A DNA stretch of 64,000 nt from Diphasiastrum complanatum (GCA_029204225.1 CM055102.1:35954585-36018584), one strand, 5' to 3'; shown: positions 39,114-52,059, numbered from the stretch's first letter. The notes: generated by a model not told the origin, from the letters alone. A program made the numbers and translations.

Positions 39114-42100
39114 ATCACTGCCTCCTCTGCCCTCCTGTCTTGAATCCCTCTTTGCCAACCCTGCAACCTTCTATTTTGCATTTGTGTAGTGCCAAATCTT
39201 TTACAATATCCTTCTGATAACAATGACGGTATTATTGTATTGCTCATGTGCGACATGATCAAGTTCGACAATCGAGTACTAAGTTTACATAACAAGAATC
39301 TATTAAATCATGCCGAGGAGACAATGTATTTTGGTAATTTCTTTAACAATATATATATTTTTGTTTCTAATAATGTCTTCCTTTGCCGGATGTATGCCAA
39401 ATGTCTTTCGTATATTGGATGAAGAATTAATTGACTTTTCAGAGATGGATCATGAAGACTATGTGATTGATGGTTGGTGACAATTATCTAAAATCGTGAA
39501 TACTAAAAAGCGAATATCTTGTCTATTGGTTTATTGTAAATAGTGATCGTGAATATTGTGAATACTCATGAATATTGTGAGTATTGATTGTGTTTGTTGT
39601 GAATATTGATCGTGAGTACTCGTGAATATTGATCGTGATTATTGTGAATACTCATGATTACTGTGAACACTAATACTGTGAGTATCGATTCTGAATGCTC
39701 TTGAATATTGATCATAAATGCTGAAACATTCTAAATATTGTTGATCATAACTATAATGAATATTGATCGTGATTATTCTTGAAATCCTTGCCAACTCTAA
39801 AATTCCAAAATTGTGGACATATTTTGTGATCTCCTATTTATCAGGAAAATCATTTTATATTTTTATATTTTTAAATCTCAATATGCAATCTTAGTTCTAC
39901 GATTGTAAAAACTATAACTACTTATGTGGTAGTGATTGTAATCGTGTAAGCTCTTGCACCAAATGTATGAATCGTCACAATAACTTAACTTACCGATACT
40001 TATTTCTTTAGCAAAAAAACTAATAAATGCATTTGTGTATGAACCTAAAAAAGAGTACAACAAATCTGTAGGAAAATTGTTGTAGTGTGCAACTTCAAAC
40101 ATTTAAAAAAACAAGAAATTTGTTGTTATAAAACACAAACTTATGGCAAACATTGATATATTTCATATTCAGAATATACAAAAATATGCAAATTAGAAAT
40201 GAAGCACTTGAAAAGTGCAATAAATCCTAATTATCTTATCATGCTCTCGTGCTACTTAACCTACATAGCACAGATTGATGGTATTGCATGCAAAAGCAAA
40301 AAATGGATCATCTGCATGCTCATCTTCTTATTAATTTCACATCGACTATGGTACATATTACCAAGCTAAATACTTACCCTATAGCCTTCATTGATCTCAA
40401 AGATCTACGACAATTTTTACTTTTATCTGATCGGTGTTAAATTGTAAAGTAGAGACGAGCAAGAGTCTTTTCCAGGGCAACTTTGTTTGGTTAATTGTGT
40501 TGTCTAATACAACAAAATAATAAACATCAAGAAATCTGATCATGTCGTATCTCTTCATGTGAACTCAATAACAAGCTGGTATTTAGCAATTTTAGATTTA
40601 CAAGTCCGAACTCGTCTTCTAAAACACAAAAACATGAAATTTGTATCATAAGACATTGAAGTTTCTATTGCTTGTACCAAACTTTGTTATTGTCTATTGA
40701 AGGTTTATATGTATGTATGCTAGTTATTATTGTGGTATTACGTTATGACGGCCTTGCCAAAATGCAAGGTGAGAAGGTGGAGAGAGAATGCACATTTTGG
40801 AAAGCTAATGCACATTTTGAGAGAGAGTGGTAGATTTCAAAGGAGAGATAAAGGTGGATGCAAATTCCTGTCATGGACGTGCTTCCAAAATACACACAAA
40901 ACCTAAGCACCTGGCATTACGACATGGCAAGGCCTTTGTGGTACAATATCACATCGTTCTTGCTTTCTAAACTAGTCATTTATCCATTGGTTAACTCCGA
41001 TGCTCATGGGCTTTATCGATGCAATCTCTTTAATTTTCCAAAGCCCATTATTGGCTACTACCCTTGGGCAAGGGCCTTCATAAGTGTAAAGCTCTAAGAC
41101 TTTCAACTAGCTTCTTTCAGGTCAATTGTTATATTTTGGTTTATGCTCCAATGTCGTCCAAGGTCATTAAGACATTATGTCCAAAGTTCTTGCACTTCAA
41201 GAGCATAATGAACTTTATGCTCCAAAATTCGTGGGTGTTTGGTGTTAACCAAAAAAAAAGGACAATTATGTCATATAAAAGCTCATGATTAACTAAAAGG
41301 TTGGAGTGGTTTTTAGAACCATGGAATGAATCATGCTCAATGTGACCTCCTAGCTTGTAACTTGTTAATTGATGACTTTGTTAGTGCATATACACACATT
41401 ATATTACTATCATACACGAGCATTATGCGTAGTAGCAAATGTTACTACCAAACCATAGTAGCAAGGAGTATCAAATTGTGACCTATACATATATGCTATT
41501 GGCAAATGCATAGCCATTATGGGTACTGGCATCTACTACTACCGACTCGCAATAGTAAAGATGCTATGACATGGTAGTGGTCCACTAATAATGCTATTAA
41601 CAAACATACCACTCCATGGGCTAGCATGATTATGGTGCAAGGGAGGTTCTTAAACATTTTGCAACTCTATAGTGCATCAAAAAGTTAATGCTAAAGAAAG
41701 TCTATATGAGTTGTTGAGAATGTATTATTGTTATCTTTAAATCTCGTTGAGACCATTGCAACTACATTACATGTACATGTCTTCGCACTTCACCTTATGA
41801 TGAGAGTGTTGAGTATGCAAACTCATATTATGCATCACTTCCTTGCTAGGAAGTATTTAGGGCCACGTTGCTGCAAGTTATTTTGGGGCATGTGGTTGCA
41901 TGTTACTGGCTTAGAGCCAACATCTACTAGCCAATGAATGCTACAATGACCTACTCCCAATTAGAAATACTTGTTCCATTAGTAGCGATGACTTTGAAGC
42001 CCCTACTGCATGTCAAGTCTGGGACTTCATGTTAATAGTGACACAAAATTGTAACGTGTTCAAAGCTTGTTGCAACTTGGGTGAAGGTCTCACCTAGTAG

Positions 42101-42860
42101 ACATGCTCAACAAATTCCAACTACAAACAACACATTTTGAATATGGATGTGAGACATAGGCAACCTTGCATGAAACAAGTCCTCCATCTAGTGGTGAGTC
42201 AGTTAAGACCCCATTTCCTCAACTTGGTGTCAAGAGTTGAACTCGAACATGCCATGGAAATGGGGACATAGAAGGAAAACCGATGATATGCCACAAAATG
42301 GATTGTTTGACAATAGATTGCCAATCATTTTGAACCACTAAAATTTAGGTTGACAACTTTACATCAAAAAGCCAAGTGTGAAATTGGATATGAAGGATGG
42401 CATGTGTCGTTGCATTTAAGAGTTTGACGCATATAGGTGTGACCCTTTTGCTTATGAAGTATAGCAATAACAAGTAACTAGTGTGACCTCAATGCTTCCT
42501 GAACATGGCATGTCAAAAATATGATCGTATATCACAACTTGACCTATGGTGAGTGACTACTAAAATTAAAGTAATAGAATCAATGTTTTTATTCATAGTT
42601 TCGTGCCTTATTTCTAGACCACTAAAATTAAGTAATAAAATCAGTGGTTTTATTAAGAATTTTGTGCCTTATTTCTAGAGACAACCAAATGTCATTGGAA
42701 TTTGAAAATATGTCGTATCACTTGCATCTGGCCAAACTAGTACTGTGTCCTGAAATTAGCATCATTCAAATGTATTCATATCTAATGATATCCCATGTGA
42801 AGATCAATTTTTATGAATAATTTGCTCTACTTAATCAATCTATGAGACCGTCCATTCTAA
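39114..42860. other. intergenic with an ATTGATCGTGAATA minisatellite
   Basis: 39535-39780 is a degenerate array of GTGAATATTGATCGTGA-type units. A 64-bp tandem duplication (TTTCGTGCCTTATTTCTAGA) lies at about 42555-42682. No gene recognised elsewhere. Confidence 0.5.
39535..39780. repeat. degenerate short-unit minisatellite (GTGAATATTGATC-type)
   Basis: More than a dozen imperfect copies of GTGAATATTGATCGTGA or GTGAATACTCATGA, 12-17 bp apart, AT-rich, in non-coding DNA. Confidence 0.75.
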
Positions 42861-42869
42861 GTAGTGGAT

Positions 42870-43010
42870 ATTTAATTTTTTATTTAGGCTATTGTAATCT
42901 ACACACAAGAAGAGCCCCCCATCCTTCTTGGATATGTGCTTCCAATTCATGCCTCCCCATTCAACACTTGATAAAACTTGAATGCATCTTTTGAATCATC
43001 CACAATGACA
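42870..43010 (-). pseudogene. possible Ty3/gypsy reverse-transcriptase scrap
   Basis: Minus frame reads HISKKDGGLFLCVDYNSLNK, resembling the gypsy RT motif PKKDGSWRMCVDYRALNK. Nothing else of the enzyme is legible. The call rests on one motif. Confidence 0.35.
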
Positions 43011-43074
43011 AAAGCCTTACAAAATTTCTTCAAAAATCCAACCCGACCCACAAGTTTTGAAAAAGTTTTCACCA

Positions 43075-43407
43075 CTAAGAGAAAGCCTTATCTTTAAGAA
43101 ATAGGAGGATCGATGAAATACATTTATCTTCGGAGACATTATCATGATGGTTACTATTTTTCTTAGTAATGAAAACATCTAGTTCATAACCCAAGTCATT
43201 GGAACTAATAAATTGCAATTGACTAAAAAGATATTGCATTTGATTATCATGTTGCTCGTTACTCTTGTGCAATTCCAAAGTCATCTTATTAAGGGTGTCA
43301 AATAACTTATTCGGGTCAATCAAACCTCCAACAATTGGAGAAGCAAGTCGTAATTTGAGAGTAGAGACTTCGCCTTCTTTAGAAATGAGAGTTTGTTCGA
43401 TTGTCAT
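43075..43407 (-). CDS. unrecognised 110-codon open frame, coiled-coil-like
   Basis: ATG at 43407 reads MTIEQTLISKEGEVSTLKLR and continues with heptad-like Leu spacing (NKMTLELHKSNEQHDNQMQY) to a stop at 43075. No family recognised. It lies beside the gypsy RT scrap on the same strand and could be part of a gag or linker region. Confidence 0.25.
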   Translation of the reverse strand: MTIEQTLISKEGEVSTLKLRLASPIVGGLIDPNKLFDTLNKMTLELHKSNEQHDNQMQYLFSQLQFISSNDLGYELDVFITKKNSNHHDNVSEDKCISSILLFLKDKAFS

Positions 43408-43700
43408 TTCTTATGGGAAAAGCAAAATAATTTAATTCGTTAAAAGGCTTTGAGAATAATACACTAATTAAATTCGTCATTAAAAATTTTCAATTTCTAA
43501 TGACTTTAGTTAGTAATTTCAATCATGCAACAATTTCAAATGCATTTTGATTGCTTAAACTAGTATCTTATCATTCGGTAAGCATGAAATAACATTGATT
43601 TTGTAAAAGAAAATGAAATGAAAATCATCCGTGGAAAAAACAAGAATTTTGATTATGAGAACAAAAAACTACAAATTACAAAAGTCATGTTTTTTAATGG

Positions 43701-43778
43701 CTGGCAGGGCAAAATATTGCCTCTAGCTCTATTTGTCAACAAGTAGAGTCAGAGGCAAAAAAAAATTTGCCCTGCCGG
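43701..43778. repeat. long foldback hairpin (about 30-nt arms)
   Basis: Left arm GGCAGGGCAAAATATTGCC..CTCTA (43703-43731) and right arm TAGAG..GGCAAAAAAAAATTTGCCCTGCC (43744-43776) are imperfect reverse complements with a 12-nt loop. Size and mismatch pattern resemble a short foldback transposon or a miRNA-type precursor; neither is shown. Confidence 0.65.
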
Positions 43779-44247
43779 AGAGCACATCTAGCTTCATTAC
43801 AAATGTATAAATCATGCATTAACTACATATAGAAGATGAAAACTCAATAAGAACTTGTCATAAACACTTACATATGATAATCTATTGTTCATGTTCATAC
43901 AAGAGCCACACAATAACAGTACTCACACGTGTGGATCCATAAACATGAGAAAGACAACGTGTGTTTAGAGACATGGTGAGAAGTAATTACTCATTGTTTG
44001 TGATTTTTTACTCGTTTATCACAATATATGCATTTTCATTTTCTTAAAATGCTGAGCTTAACTGATTACTAAACATTTGTGTTTTTTAACTCTCCATGGA
44101 GTATTGAAAACATGAATAGTGGCAAACTTCTTGAACGATTCAGGACTCATTTGCTAAAAGCCAAGGCCAATAATAGACATTGGAAGCATCAACAAAGTGG
44201 GGAGGCTATTAGTATAAGTGATTCAAAATAAACTTAAAGCCACAAGT

Positions 44248-45418
44248 TGTTGGATTTATTCCTCTATTGTCTTAAATCCCATGTTAATCTAGCTCACTTC
44301 TTATTGTTGCAGTTATACACGCATTGTGGTATGGTCTGCATAAATACTCTATTACTAAAGACACAGGCATCAAAATGACAACCGACTTGTCGAGGAAGCC
44401 CGACTTGTCGAAGAAGCCCGACTTGGATGAATTGTCAAGGAAGTCTGATTCGTCCGACTTGTCGACTTAATTGACTATCGTCGGACCATCAAGATTAATC
44501 GACCTCATCGACTATCAATAATGACATGCTCGATTCTGGATAGTCGAAGGCTCCTCACACCCACTTCCTGCATTGTGCAACTATTTGGACAATGATAGCA
44601 GTATCCAAGATCTACTCCACGCCACCTTCTTGTACTTACATCTGCACTAATACAAATTGTATATAGATGATGATCATTGTAACATACTAGTGTGATAGTA
44701 ATTAGAGACAGATACTATAGATGCTTTCATGCATCAATTCTTCCTTTCAAAGTAGTTGTCAATAATTATAAGCTCATAACTTTTACAAAGCAGAGTTAGC
44801 TTTCTGAGCACACGATTTCGCCCGCAATTGTCTAGTGCTCATGGCATCCACCTTACTTGTATTTTCATACACATCAATCTGAATCAACCGTTGTCTTGTT
44901 GCGTTCAGATCTTTGGCAGCATGCTTTTGCTATTTTGTTTTCTGTCCGACTCTCTTACTACTTTGTCTGACTGTCTGCTCTTCTCGCTTCTGCAACCGCA
45001 AACATATTTTCTTTGTGTTCGCCTGCATAATACATTATGATCCACGCAGTGCACTCACCGAGGAGATTCCACCATCTCCCAACATGGTATCAGACCATCT
45101 ATGATTCTTTTATCTGATACCCACATTGTATTAGAGGCAGTATTATATCATAGTCATTTTTATAGCTTAATAAGCTTCCCATTGGACCTGGTTCTATCAC
45201 CCAATAGAATATTTGTCTTCTTCTTATGTAAATAAAATTACATTTTCATTCTTAAGTCACTCATAGTTATTACTATCACCTAGACTAACTTCCACGTGGA
45301 TTCCCAAACCAAGACTAGTCCTATAGTGGACAAGCTTGATGGATCCGACTATCATCTGTGGAAATTTAAGATGAAAACTGTGCTAATGGCTAAGGAATTG
45401 TATGATGTTGTCACATGT
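44248..45418 (+). mobile_element. Copia-C: 5' LTR, primer-binding site and gag start only
   Basis: Putative LTR 44248-45084 (TGTTGGATTTATTCC..CCCAACA) is followed by TGGTATCAGACC (45085). At 45315-45418 a frame reads PIVDKLDGSDYHLWKFKMKT, the copia gag N-terminus, and ends abruptly at another TGTTGG. A CGACTTGTCGAGGAAGCC-type short repeat occurs in the LTR (44380-44470). The 3' part of the element is missing. Confidence 0.6.
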
Positions 45419-46424
45419 GTTGGATTATTCTCATGATTATCAACTAATCGATCTTTTAATCTTCATCCACTTATTATCCAGTTTTGCAGTTTTGAGCATG
45501 TTTCTACACATTCTGCAAAAATACTCGGGAATCGCTCAAGCTACAGACTTGCCCGTCTAGCAAGTAAATTTTCATGAAGTACTAACTGGATGGATGCCAG
45601 CTCACTATGGCCAACTGGTCATTAAGATCTACAACCTAATTAGCTGTCCTACTTGACTAGCCGCATTTGCTTAGTATAGATAGCTGATCGTACATCTATT
45701 ATTTTGAATCATGTAGTAGCTCTCTCAAGCTTTCAAGCTTGAACACTTTGGAGCATTCTACTAGCTCAGTTATTTAGAGTTCTTTTAGAGTTTTGCTATT
45801 AGCGCATACTGCTTATCAACGGAAGTGCAAATCAGATAAAGTTTTCAGAGATAGCTTAGAGTACGTGGTTTCTGTTATGTACCATAATGGTACGCCCTTC
45901 AGTGATGGCCTCGCAAGGGGCATGACGCAAGTCTGGCATGATCGACATGTTTGGGTATCACGCGTCGCCATCCTAGGGGGTCACGTGTCACCGGCAGCAG
46001 GACCGTGCTTGATAGAACCCACTATGCCATGCCTATATAGTGGTGGGGTTTCTCTCTTTTCATTCACTCAGTCTACTCGGGAGTTAGTGGATGGAGAGCA
46101 CGTGCATGAGCCAGGATGAACTCTTTTGGGATTTGAGAACTAGTTTTATAAACCGGTTGTTCTTTTGGTTTATCTCTTTTCTTTGAAACCTTTTATTGGT
46201 TTTAAGTATGAAAAGACATAAACATCTGGTTTTCTTATTATCTTAGAGCTAAGGTTGTGTTTCTTTTAATTTACTTATTAGAATAAATGTAGAAATTGGG
46301 GTTAAAACATTTCAAGTGTTTGAATAATCTTATTTCTCTTATTTCTCCCCCCCCCTCTCCCCCTCCTATCACTTTCCTTAAGAAAAAAATAATAATAAAT
46401 AAAAAATTTGGCTTCTACATGGCT
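45418..46424 (+). mobile_element. possible solo LTR or LTR fragment joined to Copia-C gag
   Basis: Starts TGTTGGATTATTCTC exactly where the gag frame breaks. It contains a promoter-like CCTATATAGTGG (about 46029) and ends CTTCTACA at 46422, followed by TGGCTGGCGCCGG, which could be a primer-binding site of another class. The whole call is inferential; no second copy is in the window. Confidence 0.35.
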
Positions 46425-47030
46425 GGCGCCGGTTCTGAGTAGGTAAGCTTTTTTTAGAATAAAAGAGGAGAAAGATATGCATGTACGTTTTCGTACCTGC
46501 ATATACACTGTTGTAGTAGCAGCTTCCTTTTGCTTTGATGTGTTGTGGGGGGAGGGGGGTGTGAGGCTAATACCTCCCCCCTAAATCTAGTACCTTGCTG
46601 GATGTGACAGGGGAGGGGAGTGGCGCGCCTCCCCATGGCCCTATAACCTCCCTTATGCCAAAGCAAAAAAAAGAAAACTATGTGCTAAGTTTAAAAGATA
46701 CAAACAAACCTTAGTTCTAAGTTTCATAAAAAATGAAATGGAGACTTGATGGGCTTCGATAGGTTTCTTCGCCAGTTGTGCTAATCTTTTGATCAGGATA
46801 TCGACTTCATCGGAAAATGGTCTACGGTCAACCTTCGCTTGAGAGATTGCTCAGCTGATGAAACATCGAACTGAAGATAGTCCATTGTAGCTAGGGCTTC
46901 GCTTCGGTCCAATTTACCACATCAGTTTGCAAATCATCACGTATGACAATTCTCTTCCAACGACATTCGTCATCCGACTCCTCATCAGAATGGATGGTAG
47001 TAGCAGAGCTTGAAACCATGGCTCTCTGGT
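46425..47030. other. low-complexity and unassigned DNA
   Basis: C-tracts and G-tracts near 46348-46368 and 46540-46625 (CCCCCCCCC..., GGGGGGAGGGGGG). The remainder up to the gypsy protease may belong to the same gypsy relic but is not legible. Confidence 0.4.
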
Positions 47031-47039
47031 CTATTAGTT

Positions 47040-47600
47040 TTGTAATCCAGTATCATGATCGATCTTGGCTACAGAATTGCAATTTTGTAGGATGATACAA
47101 TTCTGTTCCCGGTCGTGGAGAGCTTGGGACGTTCTGAGCCACGGTCTACCTAGCAGGACGCTGTAGGATTAGGGAGAATCAGGCAAGTCCAAGACTACAA
47201 AATCGAGCACGAAATGAATTTCGGCTACTTTGGTATGCACTTCGTTGGCTATGCCTAATGGTTTCACGCTAGACTGGTCAGCTAGTCGGATCCTAAAAGG
47301 AGCACTTATCATGCGAGTAAGACCTCATTCGTAATAAAGTTTGGAGGAAATGATGTTCACTCTGGATCCTCCGTCGATTATGGTTGATTCTTTCAGAAAC
47401 CCTCGATGCGTGATAGGGATGGTCACATATCTCCCATCCTACCCCTACTTGGTGGACAAATTGCGATCTCTCTACTTCTTCATCTGGCACCAAATTGGTT
47501 GGGTGCGCTTCTGACTTCTCACTGTCTGGTCCATCTATGTAAGTTTTCAATCCTTCCCAGAGGGTCGGATGCATTTTGAGTAAGGTGCCTAGGGGCATTC
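47040..47600 (-). pseudogene. Ty3/gypsy protease relic
   Basis: Minus frame reads ESTIIDGGSRVNIISSKLYY, then a stop, then ISAPFRIRLADQSSVKPLGI, VAEIHFVLDFVVLD and SYSVLLGRPWLRTSQALHD. This is the plant gypsy retropepsin: the active-site loop is DGGS where DGGA or DSGA is usual, and the hallmark YSVLLGRPWL follows. At least two stops break it. Upstream (47410-47600) an open frame, MPLGTLLKMHPTLWEGLKTY, is probably the gag-protease linker. Confidence 0.65.
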
Positions 47601-47751
47601 TGACATCACTTCTTGTTGTGGGTATTTCCTGTACAATAATAAATTAGTGGGTCCCACCACTAAAACTACTGTTGGCCAAGCCTTACCAATTGGGCCCCGC
47701 CATAGTACAGTAGAGCAATAAGTGCGAGGCACTGGCTTCCTACGTGTATAA

Positions 47752-48701
47752 TGTCGTAAAATCTCATGTGGGCATGAGCGGCAGCGAAAGCTCGAGGATT
47801 GAGCGACATGTAGGAATGGAAACGCAATAGTTAGCAACAGAATTATTCAAGTAGAAGAATTCATACAGAATGCGCAAATGAACCACGCAATAGTGAGACA
47901 AAAATTGCACTCTAATAAATATCAACAGTGTGTACAATAGCTTGAAGTAATAACTTTAGCTTGCTGAGCATGATAACGTTGGCTACAAATACAAACTCTG
48001 ATTAAAAAAGAAATTCAATTAACTCAATTAACACTTACATAGCTTGAATCAGCTAATATAGAGATTTACAAGTGTCGAAAAAAATATCTTACAAGCCTTT
48101 AATGTTATTTACGCCAGTCTTTGCATATGTACAAAGTTGGTAACCGCCAACCGCCTTTGGGATATTTGGTTGTCCAGCTGTTTTAGGGTTGCTGATAAGT
48201 TGGCGACGTTAGTCAGCCAATGTAGCAAAAACGCGAAAAAGCCGAAAAACCCAAAGGTGCCCTTATACTGAAGGTTTGTAGCTCCTGAACATGCCCTTAT
48301 ACTAAAGGTATGTAAATCCCTAAGGCACCCTTAGATTCAAGGCAGCGAAGAAGATGAAAAGGCCAAAAAAACCAAAAAAAGTGCCTTACACTGAAGGCAG
48401 AGAAGAAGGCAAAGGTGCCTTAGACTAAGGGCAGTGAGAAAAGCGAAAAGTGCCTTAGTTTAGAGGCGACAAAGATAACCAGAAAAAAGGCGAAGGTGCC
48501 CTAAAAATGGTTTTAAGACTTTCTGGGTATTTTGTTGCATTTTCCACTAAGGTGCGAAAAAGGCGAAGGTGCCTAAAAAATTGTTAAGGTAAAAAGAAAT
48601 GGAAAAATGTGAAAGTTCAAAAATATGAAGTCAGCCTTCGGTTTTTCAGGATGCTCATTACTTGAACAATTTGTTTAAGACTGAGCATAAAAAATCTAAC
48701 A
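47752..48701 (-). repeat. 3' LTR of Copia-D (950 bp)
   Basis: TGTTAGATTTTTTATGCTCAG at 48701 down to TTTTACGACA at 47752. It holds several 35-45 bp units around GTGCCTTAnACTGAAGGCAG (48280-48470), related to the GGCACCTTCGG units in Copia-B. Confidence 0.85.
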
Positions 48702-48829
48702 CTCCCTCTTAATGTGGATCTTGAAAAACCTTGAACTTCAGATTTAACATATCGTTAAATCTGAGATGTTGTTCCTTTGATATAGCTTTTGTGAAGTAAT
48801 CTGCTGCCAAATTCTGTAGAAGACCAATT

Positions 48830-50330
48830 CTACTTCTTTCTAAGGTAATAATACCTGATTTCTATATGTTTGCTTCGAGAGTGAAACCTTGGACTGAGAG
48901 AAAGCACTATTGTGCTTTGATTGTCACAATAGATTGTTGTAGGAAGTGGTTGTGTAAGATTGAGGTCTGCAAGCAGTTGCTTGAGCCAGATCACCTCTTT
49001 GGTTGCATTTGTGACAGCTATGTATTCGGATTCCGTTGATGATAATGCAACTGAGGTGGTCTGCTTTCGGCTATTCCATGATATTGGGCCTTGGTTGTAT
49101 AAAAATACAAATCCAAAGGCTTTGGGTGAATGTTTCAGCCCATAGAGCACCTTGTGGATTTTGCATACAAGAAGGTGTTGTTGCTTGTCGTTGAGTTTGT
49201 ATCCCTCTGGCTGCGTCATGTAGATCTTCTCTTCAATGGTTCCATTGAGGAAAGCGGTCTAGACATCCATCTGGTGGACTTCAAGGTCTATCATGGCTGC
49301 AAAGGGCTAAAGGTTTCTGAATAATCCAGGGCTGAAATTTGAGAAAAGCCTTTAGCGACTACTATGGCCTTGTAACGATTTAGTCTTCCTTCAGCGTCGT
49401 ACTTTGCCTTGAATATCCATTTGCATGGAATCGGTTTTCGATTCTTTGGTAGCTCAATGGGTGTCCATGTTTGATTCTCCATAAGAGAATCGAATTTGGT
49501 GTCCATCGCTGCCTTCCACTAGTCAACAAAAGTACTAGACATTGCCTCATAAATGGTGGTTGGTTCCTGCACAAAGTAGCAGGCCAAATCATCCATAAAT
49601 CTGGATGGAGTCTGTTTGGACTTGTTCGACCTTCTAGGTTGAACTTCGGGCCTATGATGTGGGTTGACTCATTGAGGCTCTGACTCATCGTCTGAGTCAA
49701 CATCGAGATTCTGCAGTTGACTCTCTAGATCAAAATTGACTGGTTGCTTGATCGATGAGTCGAAATTATCAGCAGCTTTTTCTTTGTGGTCGATGAACTG
49801 GTCTTCCAAGAAAATGACATCTCTACTGGTGAATGCCTTCTCGGTATCCAAATTGTAGAGCTTGTATGTTTCTTCTTTTCGTTTTTGTACTTCAAAGTCG
49901 ACAGTCATTGATTTCGTGGCCAGTCCTCTTACAGTATCTGCAAAAAAGTTTTTGTGCTGGTTGGAATGATGAAGAGTTTGAATTTGATCATGAACTGGAA
50001 TTTGGTCCAGACTGCATGTTGCTCTTCTTGTCAGTAGAGTCTGACTTTGTAGATCTCTTGGATCTAAACTTCTGATTTTTCGAATACAGAACTTGAGGAT
50101 CTGATCCTGATCCTGAGGAGGACGCTGATCTTCTGATCTCCTCTTGTAGGAGCAGCGAAATTACTCTTGATAGAGTGAGGTGCTTCTGGGTAGAAATTGT
50201 CATTACCCAATTTTGGTAGGCTTCAGGTAGATTCGATAATAGAGTCATGAGTGCATCAGAATCTTCTATGACTAAGCCGATTGTAGTCATCTACTCCATA
50301 AGATTCTTGAAGGTGTTGAGGTGACTATTA
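48830..50330 (-). pseudogene. Copia-D gag tail, integrase tail, RT half and RNase H
   Basis: Right to left: gag (ALMTLLSNLPEAYQNWVMTI..LLLQEEIRRSA), zinc knuckle CRYCKRTGHEINDC, then directly YKLYNLDTEKAFTSRDVIFL (integrase C-terminus), then RT (WTPIELPKNRKPIPCKWIFK, FSQISALDYSETFSPLQP, TAFLNGTIEEKIYMTQPEGY, HKVLYGLKHSPKA) joined to RNase H (FGFVFLYNQGPISWNSRKQT, SSTESEYIAVTNATKEVIWL, DNQSTIVLSLSPRF). The YVDD segment is deleted, and stops and frameshifts are present. Confidence 0.85.
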
Positions 50331-51265
50331 TCTCTCATTTTCATTTTTCTCGTCCATCTCCATTCCATCTTCCATCCCCTCTCTCGTTTGTTAAATCCAT
50401 TTCTATTTTACTTTTTCATCCTTACTGATCAATCTTTTTAGTTACTCTTTTCTCTTATTCAATTCTTTATCTTACTCAAAAAAAAAAGTCGGAACATCTT
50501 CATAATTGCACCATCACTGAAGTGATCCATCAACCAGCCACTTTGCGACATTATAGTGCTGAACTATGGAGACCGCTCTTGCAGGACTATCTAGACTGTA
50601 GAAGTTCCCTAATGAAACAATCTGAGACTACACCTACCGGATTTTCCATCTAGTGAAGGATTGTGATCCACCAATTTCTCAACATATTGACGTGAACAGG
50701 CTTTGTTATCGAGAACATATTTCTTTTTTTTTAATTTTCTTATGTGGAAGCTTGCAAGATCCTAGACACGCGGCTACAGATCACAGATTAGAAATCATTC
50801 TAGCAATCAAGACAGCGAAAAAAAGGAGATGGACAAGAGAGAGCAACTGTATTATCAGTTTCAATTTTTAGAGCAAGATGATCAGTGTCTCACTCGTTGG
50901 CGGCCTAACACTCTACTCTTTTGTTGTGTTCTGTTTGTTGACAGACTTTCATGCACAACTATTTCGTTTCGTTTCTTTTCTTTTTTCTGCTATACTCTCG
51001 CAAACTTCTCTATCTTTTCTGTTGATCCAGAATTGTGTATTTATCTGCACTGTGTGGAGTTTACAAGATAGCTAAAGATAATTACAAGAGTAGTTAATGC
51101 TAATCAACTAGTCAGTTACTCTCTGTTATTGCTAACAAATTAAGCTAAGCGTGAAGTTCAAAGTTCTATGCTTGTTAAGCTGCCAGCTAGCAGTGCGAAA
51201 GATTTTCTTTCGTTTTATTTGCATTTCATGTCATGTCATGTCTTTTGGTCCTAAAGGCATGTTTG
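50331..51265. other. pyrimidine-rich intergenic DNA, nothing recognised
   Basis: CT-rich run from 50331 to about 50480, then mixed sequence. No domain-bearing frame. Confidence 0.5.
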
Positions 51266-51294
51266 ACTTTCACGAATCAATGACTACATCAGTC

Positions 51295-51744
51295 TTATTC
51301 AGTGTAGCTCGTTGAAGCTTCATCAAGTTTTGTAAAGGCTTCATCACCTTTGTCTGCATCTTTTGATGACTCTGCAACATTTGATTTTTCATCTTTTTTC
51401 TTTCTTTTTGAGTTGAATCTGCAATCGTATGTAGAGTGCCCCTTCTTCTTGCAGTGCATGCAATGTATTGTTGGATTGAACCAGCATTTGTTGACTGTAT
51501 GGCCTGGTTTGTGATAGTGATCATAGGAAGAAGATTGTTGCTTATCACTACCTCTGCTCAAAGACTTTGTGTTCGTCTTGTCGAATCTAGGCCTATTCTT
51601 GTTTTCCTTCCTTCCTTTTGTGAAGAGAGCTTTCTCTTGATCACTATCTCCTTCTCCTTCGTCCCTCATTAGTCTCTCATCAGCGACAAGACTGATTGCT
51701 TTGTCAAATGTCATGTTTGGTAGACTCAATATGAGCATTCTCAA
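51295..51744 (-). pseudogene. retroelement gag tail with two zinc-knuckle motifs, one damaged
   Basis: Frame of 149 codons: MTFDKAISLVADERLM, a charged linker, then YDHYHKPGHTVNKC (first Cys is Tyr) and CMHCKKKGHSTYDC (CX2CX4HX4C complete), then a Lys/Asp/Ser-rich tail. Double knuckles and a basic/acidic tail fit a copia- or gypsy-type nucleocapsid. No adjacent pol found. Confidence 0.6.
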
Positions 51745-52059
51745 CGGTCATCCAAGTACAAGCTGTCCAATCAAGAATCTGCACTTCTTACAAGACAAAG
51801 TGCAGAGTAGCAAGTTTGACAGCCAGAGATAGTGGTTCAGAGGTCACAAGAAAAACCAAGCTGACAAGAAGCTCTATTGAAAAATGGATGTTAGATTGAT
51901 CCACTTAAATCACGAGTTTCTTCAACAACCAGTGGCAAGGTAGAAGTTTTGGTCATATCATCTTGCATGTCACCGAAGTCAATGGAGGACCACAATAGCC
52001 TACCAGTTTATTTTGTGGAAGATTCTAAGGGTAATCTATTGCCAGTGTATGCCTATTAA

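Larger units (their letters stand above)
47752..50330 (-). mobile_element. Copia-D: 5'-truncated, internally deleted copia
   Basis: Minus orientation: 3' LTR 47752-48701, polypurine AAGAGGGAG, RNase H, half of RT, integrase tail and gag 3' end up to about 50330, where it stops inside gag; 5' LTR absent. It belongs to the same group as Copia-B and I by gag and LTR similarity. Two internal joins: gag zinc knuckle to integrase tail near 49868, and RT to RNase H near 49110. Confidence 0.85.
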
